Positions 44,001 through 56,000 of a stretch of 60,087 nucleotides of DNA are shown here, piece by piece; position 1 is the first letter of the stretch; every line of letters begins with the position of its first letter. The position numbers and the translations under genes were made by a program. The notes beneath the pieces are model-generated. The model was not told the origin of the DNA, did no database searches, and was given only the letters and a program-made list of their open reading frames with translations. This stretch comes from Carboxylicivirga sediminis (lineage in GTDB: Bacteria; Bacteroidota; Bacteroidia; Bacteroidales; Marinilabiliaceae), in contig NZ_JAGTAR010000034.1 of assembly GCF_018156225.1 (NCBI RefSeq), positions 1-60,087 of the forward strand. The letters run 5' to 3'.

Positions 44001-47000
44001 CCGGAACCTACCTTGTAACTGTGCTTGATAACAGTGGTGGAACTGTAACGCAAACTATTACAATTATACAACCTGACGCATTTACTGTTAGTGGAATTGA
44101 AAACTACGATAATTGCGAGGCAGCAATTGATGTGACTATATCTGAAACGGATGATTACCGTGTCACTTGGGTGGTACCAGCTGGTGCGCCTGCCATTGCT
44201 GTACGAACTATTAATTCAGGTAATTCATTTACTGAGAGCGGATTAACTTACGCAGGCGATTACATTGTAACCGTAGAGAATATCGCTTCAGGTTGTATTC
44301 AATCTGACATAATTACCTTACGTGAACCAAAATTAACTGTCGTTGAGGATCTTACACAGCATAAGGATTTACTGTGTAATGCTGCCGATAATGGTTACCT
44401 GGCAGTCAGCGTGACTGGAAGAGAGCCTGGACACGTCTTTAATTATATTTGGCAGAATGTAACAACAGGCGCTCCTTCAATTGATACGGGTTCAACACCA
44501 TCAATCGGATCGGCACATGCAGTTGATGCCGGAGTATGGCAAGTGACTGTCACTTCATCTGATAATTGCGTGGCAGTGTTGGGTGGTATGATTATTACTG
44601 AGCCGGATGCATTAACCTTATCAGATCCGCTTGTTAAAAATATCACAACCTGTTCTTCTCATGATGATGGTCAGGTTGAAGTTTCGGTGAGCGGCGGAAC
44701 TGCTCCTTACACAGTGACCGTGACTAATGGAACGATCACCAGAACACAAACTTTATCCGTATCAGCATTTATATTTACAGATCTGCCTGCCGGAAGTACG
44801 TATACCGTTAGTGTTATTGATGATAATACTTGTGCACCAGTTACTAAGCCATTTGTTATTACAGCTCCTCAAGCTGTAAGTGTTACAAATGTGGACGGTA
44901 CCATATCGTGCTATGGTCCTAACGATGGTATTATTTCGTTTGATATCACCGGAGGTGTTCAGGATGCTTCTAATAATCATAACGTATACGATTTAGTGAT
45001 TACAGGCGACAACGGTTTTAACCTTGGTACGCAAATCGATGTTCTCGCGATTCCATCGTATACCTATAGTTTACCAGGCTTAGCACCAGGAACTTATACT
45101 ATTAAAGTGTGGGATAACCTGGCAACAGTGGATCCAGCAAGTGGATGTCCGAATCCTGCTTATGAAACCAGTGTGACTTTATCACATCTGGAGGTGACAG
45201 AATCAATTATTAATAAAACCTGTCCTGGTGGTATTGATAATGGTTCGATAGAGTTAACTATTATTGGTTCAGGTAATTATATGTGGGTGTGGACTTATCC
45301 TAATGGTACAACTGTAAGTTCTCCTGGTATCATCAGTCAGTATAATTTAGCAGCTGGCACCTACACATTATCACTTACAGATGTTGATCGCGGATGCCCA
45401 TTACCTCCTTTAACGTATACTGTAGATTACGATCGCCAGGTTGAAATTACCAATTGGGAGTTAAAAGATGTAGACTGTTATAACCAGGCCAATGGTTCGA
45501 TTACGAATATTACTCATACTGCCACAGTACCACCGGTTTATACATGGACAGGTGTAGCAGCTGGTAATGAGAATCTAACTGAGCAGACGAATCTGGATGT
45601 TGGGTTTTACCAGCTGGAGATTAGGGAACCTGGAACAGGGTGTTCGGCCATTGAAACATTTGAGATCAAACAACCGGATAATCTACATTTTAATTTATTG
45701 AATACCTTAAGTTGTTCACCATTCAATCAACGAATATATGTAGATGGATTAGTGGGTGGCAATGGAGTAATCGCTAATTATACTTACAGATGGATAGGAC
45801 CGGATGGTAACTTGTTACCTGATGTGACTGATAATATTGATGTTACACAAGAGGGTTTGTACACGGTTACAGTGACAGATGAATTGGGTAAGTGTAGCCT
45901 GACTAAATCAATAAGCATCGAAGGTGAGATGTCTGTTGTGATTACCAAACAACAGCATGTCAGTTGTTTCGGACTTGCTGATGGTGCAATCGAAGTGAGC
46001 ATTCTGGGAGGGCCATCAGACAGGCAGTTTGTGTATAACTGGGAAGTGTTTGATGGTACGAACTGGGTAAATACCGGGGCGCCAACAGCTAATGCTTCTC
46101 TTACAAATATTACGAAAGGAACTTATCGCGTTGTTGTAAGTGCAGTTGACGCCATAAACTATCCATGTTCTGTTACTTCATCTGATATTGTTATAACGGA
46201 ACCACTTGAAATTCAATATGTAAATATTAATCCGATTAATATTACTACTTGTTCGAGCGCAGCAACAGGCGCAATTGAATTAGCTGTTACTGGAGGAAGT
46301 GGTGTTTATTATTTAGATTATACAGGTGATAATGTGACTGATTTGGTATCTAATGACGGCTTGTTCAGGGTTGATAACCTGACAGCCGGACTCTATCAGT
46401 TAAGATTAAGTGACTCAAATGGTTGCGTAACAAATCCTGTGATTGAGGATGTTCCAGTTACTGCGCCTGACCCATTGGTGTTGACTATTGATAATGTGGC
46501 GACTACTATCGACTGTGAAACAGAAGGTACTGGTGCGATTGTGTTTGATATTCGTGGTGGTAACAAAGATGGTAGTGGTAATCCACATTATCAGATAACA
46601 GTTACTGGAGAAACCCCTCGCGATGTTTATGCCGAAGGAACGGAAAGCTATTCTGATTTGAGTTCAGGAACCTACGTTATTAAGGTAGTCGATATGCTGG
46701 CATCAACCCAGTCGGCCTGTACGCAGCTTGAAGAAACAGTTACTTTGGAACTGTTAACGGTTGATGGCTTGGTAATTAATAATACATGTGCTTCAACCTC
46801 TAATAATGTGGGCGCTATTCGCAATATCACCATTAGCGGATCAACCAATTACGATTGGCAATGGGATGAAGTGAATGGTGACGTAGTGAGTGATAACAAC
46901 TCACTCAACCAGGAGAATTTAGCGGCAGGCACCTATATATTGAATGTGACTGATAATGACCGAGCTTGTACCATCTCCAAAGAGTTCATTGTTGGGGAAG

Positions 47001-50000
47001 ACATTACCTTGAATATTACCGGAGTAGCTGTGCCTGTAACATGCTATGGGGCCAATGATGGTAAAATATCTGGTGTAAATATTACAGGTACAGTTGATTA
47101 TACTTTTAATTGGTCAGGGCCTGGTCCGGTTGATAATACGCGCATTGATGGTCAGGAAAATCTGGAACCTGGCTCGTACTTGCTGGAAGTTATTGACAAT
47201 ACCAATGGTTGCCGCGTTAATCAGACCTGGTTGATAGAAGAGTCCCCAGAAATTACTTATGATCTGGAATTTGTCGTAGAAAGTTGTGAGCCTTATGAGC
47301 GTGGTATTAATGTACTTAATCCGTCAGGAGGTAATACCAGCTCGCCTGCTGATTTTAGTTATACATGGCGAGGCCCTGGTAACGTGGTTTATAATGGCCA
47401 GAACCTTACCGGATTAACAGTAGGCGGAATCTATACGGTGACTGTTGCGGATAATAATTGCTCAGTTACAAAGTCAATTGATGTACCTAAAGAGTTGGTA
47501 ATTACACCCACTATTACAGAATTAAATTGTAATGGTAATGTCAATGGTGCCATCGCCATCAGTATAACAGGTGGATCGGGTAACTTCAGTTATCAGTGGA
47601 CAAGAAATGGAGTAGCCTATAGTAATAACCTCGATATTAGTGGACTAGATGCCGCAACATATGAATTAACCGTTACAGATAATACAGAAACAGACGGAAG
47701 TAATTGTACTTATATCTGGTCCTACGATCTAAATGCGCCTGCTCCTATAATAGTGACTGGCACAGCAACGGATATCATCTGTAATGGCGATGCTAATGGG
47801 CAGATAGCCATTAATGTAAGCGGTGGTTCAGGTATCTATACTTATAACTGGACAACAGTTGATGGTAGTGGCCTGGTGCCAGCAAACCAAAACCAAACCG
47901 GCCTGTCAGGAGGTACCTATACGGTAGTGGTTGAAGATTCGAAAGGTTGTGTATCTGCGCCATTTGATTTTACGGTTAATGAATTGGAGGCCATTGACTT
48001 TACATTCATCCCAACAGATGCCGATTGCGACGGAGCTAACGGAGCTATTGATGTAACGCCTTCAGGTGGAAGTGGAACCTATGCCTACCACTGGAGTGCC
48101 AGCGATGGTGGCGTGGTAAGTGCCGCCGATAAAAATCAGGAAGACTTAAGTGGTTTGGTAAGTGGTACGTATACGCTTAAAGTGTGGGATGCCGATCCAT
48201 TGGAAAACAGAACAAGCTGTTTTATTGAAAAAACGATACAACTAACCAAACCAATTACAATTGAACCAACGGTGAAGAACCAGACATGTGCAGGTACTGA
48301 AAATGGTGAGATTGGTATTATTGTAAATGGTGGTACTGCCCCCTATTCATTTGTTTGGTCAACGGCCGATGGCAACGCGGCCAAATTGGATGTCAATGCT
48401 CAAAATCAGAGTGAACTTTCACCAGGTACTTATACAGTTGAAATAACTGATTCACGTACAGTTGCTTGTGTGAAATCCTTTGACATTGTGGTGGGTATTG
48501 ACTCTAATATCGAAATAATCAGTAATGTGTCACCAGTAAATTGTAACGGTGGAACCGATGGCAGTATCACCTTAGTGCAGGTATCAGGTGGGCTGGCTGG
48601 TAACTATAGTTACAACTGGACGGGCTCAGGCACAGGAATAGTGCAGGGGCAACGTAACCAAAGTGGCCTGAGCGCTGGTAACTATGTTGTTACTGTAACC
48701 GATGATGATACTGGTTGTAATGTTCAGGAAGCATTTAAGGTAAATGAACCATCTGTCTTATCAGTAAGTGTTGATAACCTGGTTGATGTGCTTTGTAAAG
48801 GCGATTTGAGTGGTGAGATAAGAGTTGTGGCAAGCGGAGGAACTCCATTCATCGATGGAGTAGGAGATCCTTACTATGAATACGTATGGATTGGCCCATC
48901 TGCTAACCTTATTCAGGATTCAGATACGCAAACCGGCCTCGTAGCTGGTAATTACTCCGTAACAGTTAAAGATGCTAACGGCTGTAGCTCTGCCACACTT
49001 GATATTGAAATTCAGGAACCAGCAACAACTTTATCTGCAACATTGGATAATGTAATTGATGTAAGTGCCACAGGTGGTAATGATGGACAAATATTCATTA
49101 CTGTAAGTGGTGGAACAGGTGGAAAAAATATCGCCTGGACAGGTATCGATCTGTTGGGTAACCCAATACCTGGTATTACGCAAAATACAGTTAATCCGCG
49201 TGACCTGGTGGCTGGTACTTATAAAGTTGTCATCACAGATGATAATGGATGCGATGTCACTATTGATGGTATCGTTGTGGAAGAGCCTAATATGCCTCTG
49301 ACAATGACTGTTTTAATCGATCATATCAAACCATGTCATGGCGATGGAAATGGTGCTATTTCAGTAACAGCTAATGGTGGTACTTCACCTTATATAATTA
49401 CGCTTTACGACGCAGGTAATAATGTGATTCAAACTGTTAATGCTGATGCACTGAGCCAGAGTAACCTGGCCGCAGCTGTGTATCGGGTCGAGATAAGCGA
49501 CAACGGAGGTAATACCATCAGTCGAAATGATTTGGAAATTACGGAACCTTCACCATTAGTGATTACTGCTACAGTAACGCAGCATGTTGATTGCTATAAT
49601 GCCTCAACCGGTGCCATGAATTTCCGTGTTGACGGTGGTGTGCCTGATGCTTCGGGCTACTATAAAGTAACCGTTACAGGGCCACAAGGTTATCGTAGCG
49701 AATTAGATAACATCGAAGAGGGAATTGATTATCCATTAAATAATCTGCCTGCAGGCGCCTATTGGCTGTCTGTTATTGATGATAGCAATGGCGATGGTGC
49801 TTTTGTATTAAGTGATAACTGTTCGGCACCAACAACAGCTACTATCAATCAATTGAGTGCTATTGTAGATGTGGACAATGATGTCACTATATGCGTGGGT
49901 CAATCGGCTGCCTTGCAGTTAACTGTGAGCAACTATCCGGTAAGTGCAGCTAATCCGTTGGATGTTACCTTAAGTGATGGAACAACTGCGACTCTTACTG

Positions 50001-53000
50001 GTATAAGTACAATTGTGAATGTTACGCCTATTGCAACTACTGTATATTCAGTGGTTGATATTGAAGATGGCAGCGGATGTCCAAAGGGACCTGGTAATAA
50101 TGGCAGCAGTGCTACTGTAATTGTAAATGAGCAGCCAATCGCTCAATTGTCGTTGGTAGGTGATGGTGAGATTTGTGAAGGCGAAACGGCATCATTGCGT
50201 ATACGTTTAGTGGAAGGCGTATCGCCTTGGTCGGTGACCTATACCGATGGTGTAACATCAACCACACTGAATAATATTAATACGGCAGATAGGAGCACTA
50301 TTGTCAATGTATCACCTGTGAGCAATACCACCTATAGCCTGTTGTCGGTAACCGATGACAATGGCTGTTCAGGATTGGTGGCAGGAACAGTGGATATCAT
50401 TGTTAATGAATCACCATCTGTTACAATGGCAGTTTCTGGCAATACAACCATCTGTCAGGGAACAGCATCCGCTTTAGAGTTTACTTTCCCAACGGGTTCG
50501 CCAGATTACAGTGTTACCATTAGTGAGAATGGAGTTAATCGCACCTTTAATGCTACGCCATTGGTGGGCAATGTTTATACTTTGCCAGTATCACCTGTGG
50601 TAACCACCAACTATCAGTTAGTGGCAGTGGCCGATTCAAAGGGGTGCAGTGTGCCTATTAGTAGTGGTACAACTTTAACCATTAATGTGGAGAATAATCC
50701 GGCTGACGCAGGCGTTATAACAGGAGATATGTTGGCGTGTCAGGGAAGTACAGGTACCTATTCGGTAGGAGCTATTGCGGATGCCGATTCATACTTGTGG
50801 ACTGTTCCGGCAACTATGGGCACCATCGTAACAGGCAATGGTACAAATACCATTACAGTAGAGTTCTTGAATTCATTTACAGGTAGCGGCTTAATCACAG
50901 TGAGCGGCGTAAATAGTTGTACCACCGGCGTTAGTTCAACGATTGGTGTAACAGCCAGCTTGCTGCCGGCTAAACCTAATACACCGACTGGACCAATAAA
51001 TATTTGTGAAGAAGAAACAGGGCTCAGGTACCGGATTGACCCGGTTACTAATGCCAGCTCATATACCTGGTCTATTCCAGAAGGTCTTGATTTTGTTGGT
51101 GATAATACGGGAACAGAAATTGAATTGGAGGTGAAGCCTGCTTATAACAATTTCGTTGGTGAGGTAAAAGTGACGGCTACCAATGCTTGTGGAGACGGAC
51201 TTGAGTCAGATCCTTTATTAGTAACAGTTTCGCCATTACCAGTGGTTAATGCCGGAACCGATGAGTTTGGAGTGTGTGCATCAACTCATCAGTTGAATGC
51301 GATTGATCCAGGAGCTGGTTTCACCGGGCAATGGACAGTTACAAAAGGAACAGCGCGCATTGTTACAGGAGAGGAAAACCTATTTAATGCCAATGTTACT
51401 GGTATTTCTCATGGCGAAAATACCTTTGTATGGACAGTCACTAACAATGCAACCGGCTGTTTTGCTTCCGATGAAGTGAGCTTCTATAACGATCAGGTGG
51501 TCATCAGTGCTTCAGCCGATAACAATCATGTTTGTAATGGTGAAGTGACAGTAACAGGCACGCCAGTTTATGCAGATGCTAGTCACGGCTATTGGACCGT
51601 TATTGTTGGAAGTGGTAACATTGAAACACCGTCTGCGCCAACAACGCGTATCACTAATTTAGGCGATGGCCTCAATACCATTGAATGGACTATCGTTAAG
51701 AATGGCTGTGAAAGTAAGGCCACTGTTGATGTGTTTAATAACCAGCCAACCATGCCGGTTATCTACGATAAGGATGGTAATCCGGCCACTGTAATTGATC
51801 TGGTTTGTGGTGAAAACTTTACAGATATATCTGCCACAGCACCTGTGCTTGTAGGTGAAGTTGGCACATGGCGTGTTGTTTCCGGTTCGGCCAATATTGG
51901 TGCTAATCCCAATGCTGCCAACATCAATGTTACTGATGTTGCCCTTGGCGAGACAACCATTACCTACACCATGCAAAATGGTTCATGTATTGAAGTGGCT
52001 ACTGTAGTGCTTCGCAATAATAAACTGAATGTATTTGCTGGCGATGATGTTACTCAATGTGATGACACGTTTACACTTGATGCCACAGTGCCGGAGCCTG
52101 GAGTTACAGGACAGTGGTCTATTCCTGCGGGCATGGGAACAGGAGTGTTCAGTAATGGTAATAGTGCAACCGCAACAGTTAGTAATTTAGGCCGTGGAGC
52201 CAATACTCTACGTTGGACATTAACTAAGAATGGTTGTGAAAGCTTTGATGAAATTGTCATTACCAATAATTCGTCGACCGTAGCTTCGGTAGGAGCGGCA
52301 CAAACCATTTGTGCTTACGAAGCTGTTTTAACAGGCAATACGCCTTCTGCGGCCATGGGAGAAAGAGGCTTCTGGTCGGTAATTAAAGGCTCAGGTACTT
52401 TTGATGATGTCAATGCACCTGATACAAACGTTACTGGTTTGGCTCATGGTGAGAATATTTTCCGTTGGACGATTGTTCATAATGGCTGTTCTTCATCTGC
52501 CGACTTGATTGTGAACAACCTGCATGTGGATGTATATGCTGGTAAAGACACAATTATTTGTGGAAAAACAGTGACATTGAACGCCAATACACCGTTACCG
52601 GGTCATACTGGTGAATGGTCATTGATTGCAGGTGAAGGTGGTGGTACCTTCAAGCCAGAAGATATTAATAATCCAAGCATCTTAATCGGAGGATTGGATT
52701 ATGGCCGTAATGGTTTTGTATGGACCATAAATAATGCAGGATGTACATCATCCGATAGCATTTTTGTGACCAATGACAATCCTTATTACTTAGACTCAAA
52801 CGGGGATAAACGAGAGATTTCAGCCGGTGACCCCATTTACGTGAATAGTCCTAACGCCGTAATGGTAGCAGATACACCGGAAAGTCCGGGAACTGGTATC
52901 TGGTCATTGGTATTAGGCGGCGGTGATATTGATAATCCTACTAATCCTGGGACATTAATTACAAACTTGAGGCAAGGAGAAAGTATATTCCGCTGGACGG

Positions 53001-56000
53001 TGACGAACGGAACCTGTAGTTATTTCTCTGATGTAACCATTACCAATGGCGCGGTTGAGCAGGCTAATGCCGGTCAACGCGATACTACTTGTACGGGTGA
53101 AATTAAGCTGAATGCGAATGAGCCTATCAATGCATTGGGAGAATGGAGCGTACTGGTTGGTAATGGTAATTTTGAGGATAAAACTAAGTTTAACACCGTT
53201 GTTACAAACTTGGATAAAGGCGAAAACCATTTTGTATGGACGCTATACAATGGTAGTACACAATCGAAAGATACAGTGGTGATTGTTAACAACATTGTGG
53301 CGCAGGCCTATGCAGGTTTAGATAAGGCCATTTGTAATACTGATACCTTTGAATTAAGTGCTATTGCTCCAGAAGTTGGTCGAGGTACGGTTCAGTGGTC
53401 CGTTGTAAGCGGAGGCGGTTTGTTCGACGATGTGGCATCTCCATCAACCATTGTGAGAGATTTAGGTCAAGGAGCAAATGTGTTGAAGTACCGGATATCT
53501 TTAGGTAAGTGTTACACCGAGGCCTATATAACAATTTCAAACAATACACCAACCACACCAGATGCTGGTGAAGACCAGGTGATTTGTACTGATTCGATTC
53601 AGTTATTGCCTAACACGCCTGCTTTTGGAACCGGTAAATGGAGTGTGGCAAGTGGATATGCAGATCCTGATCCACTACTTAGCGACTGGGCTAAAAAACT
53701 GGCACCAGGTGAGAATTTGCTTGTGTGGACCATTGACAATGAGAATTGTAAGCTTTCTGACACCATTAAGGTGCAGAATAATCAACCGTCAATTGCTTTT
53801 GCAGGCCACGATAGAGAAGTATGTGAAAGTGAGGTTGTGCTATCAGCTAATAATCCTGAGCAAGGTGTTGGCCACTGGGAGTTAGTAGCTGGTTCGGGTA
53901 CCATTACTGATGCAACTGACCGCAATACCCTGGTAACTGGTTTAGGTAATGGTGTCAATCGATTCCGATGGATTATCGACAATAATGGATGTATCTCAAC
54001 CGATGAAGTGGATATCCACTTCAACCTGATTGAGGCCTTTGCTGGTTACGATGATGTTATTTGTGAAGACTACAAAGTGCTTTCGGCCAATGCTGCCTTC
54101 CCGGGTACGGGAACCTGGGGTGTTGAAGCAGGTGCCGGAACAGCTATTTTTGACGATCCAAGCGATCCATATACCACTGTTAGAGGATTGCAGCCAGGAC
54201 CAAACGAGTTGCTTTGGACCATTAATTATGGAGGCTGTTCTTCTACCAGTAAAGTGATTATTACGAATGATAGTCCTTCACCAGCTTTTGCAGGCGATAA
54301 TCAGTCATTGTGTGTGAGTAATTCAACAGTGCTCTCTGCTAATGATCCGGCCAGGGGTGATGGTGAGTGGACTATATTGAATGGCTCAGGCTCATTTAGC
54401 AGTATGATTGAGCATAATCCAACTGTCACAGATTTAGCCTTTGGCGATAATATCTTCCGCTGGACAGTCACACATAATAGCTGTGTGTCAGAGGCCGATG
54501 TAATGGTAAGCTTTAATCGAATTGATGCTTTTGCAGGTGATAATAAAGATTTATGTTCTGATGAAGTACAACTGGCTGCCAATACAGCTAATCCTGGAGT
54601 TGGAACATGGACGATTGTTGGTGGTACCAGTCAAGCTGTCTTTGAAGATATTAATAACCCTAATTCCAAGGTTAGTAATCTGGCGAAAGGTGCCAATGTG
54701 CTACGATGGACCGTTAATTATCGTGGCTGCGAAACCAAGTCAGAAGTAGTTATGACCAATAACTCACCAAGTAAAGCTTATGCAGGTAACCTGCAGGAGT
54801 TATGTATTGATAATACCACTCTGGATGCGACCATTCCAATGCCTGGTGTTGGAGAATGGGATGTGCTAATGGGATCAGGTACAATTGCAGAAGTGAATAA
54901 TGCTAAAACGGCTGTTACTGGTTTGTCAAAAGGTGATAATGTGTTCAGGTGGACCGTCACTAATGGTGTTTGTACTTCTATCGATGAAGTGCGCATCATC
55001 AATAACGAACCATCTGTGCCTTATGCCGGAAAAGATGAGGAGAGTTGTCAGAACTTTATGAATCTGAAAGCAGAAGCACCAACCTTTGGTAGTGGTTTGT
55101 GGAGCATAGAGCAGGGTGGTGGTAATTTCGATGATCCAACCAGCCCAACAGCTACAATTACGAACCTTAATCCGGGGACTAATATTTTAAGATGGACCAT
55201 CACTCAGGGACAGTGCGAACTGAGCCATTCAATTACTGTAACTAACAATGCTGCAGCTATAGCTAATGCAGGGCCTGATGTTCAGGATTGTAAAGACTGG
55301 TCGCAGCTGGATGCCAACATTCCTCAGACAGGATTGGGTATCGGCGAGTGGTCGCTAGTGTCGGGTAAAGGTGATTTTGATGATATTTCGGGTGCCAAAA
55401 CAACTATTCGTAACCTGGGATTTGGCGAGAATATTTTGATGTGGACCATTACCAATGGGGCATGTTTCTCATCTGATCAAGTAACCATTTTTAATAAAAC
55501 ACCAGATCAGGCAGCTGCAGGCGATGACCGCACTACCTGTGAAGATTATATTGTGCTTAATGCCAATATACCAGTTGATGGAGTTGGAGAGTGGACGGTA
55601 GTAAGTGGCAGTGGTGCTTTTGATGATGCCACCAAGTACAATACCATGGTAACAGGAGTCGGCTATGGCGAAAACATCTATAAATGGACGATTGCTTATG
55701 GAGATTGCGTTACAGAAGATGTAGTGGTGATCACCAGTAACAAGGCCTATCCGTTTGCCGGTGAAGATGATGTTACTTATGAGCCGGAATATGCTATGCA
55801 GGCACAAAATCCAGGTTCGTTCAATGGTGTGTGGTCTGTTGTAGCCGGAGGCGGTACGTTTGATGATCCAAACTTCTTTAATACAACGGTGCGTAACCTG
55901 CCTGCCGGAAAGAGTACCTTCCGCTGGACCATTACGACTGATGGGTGTGAGGCATATGATGATGTAATTATTGAATATAAAGAGGTGCCGGAAGCTGGCT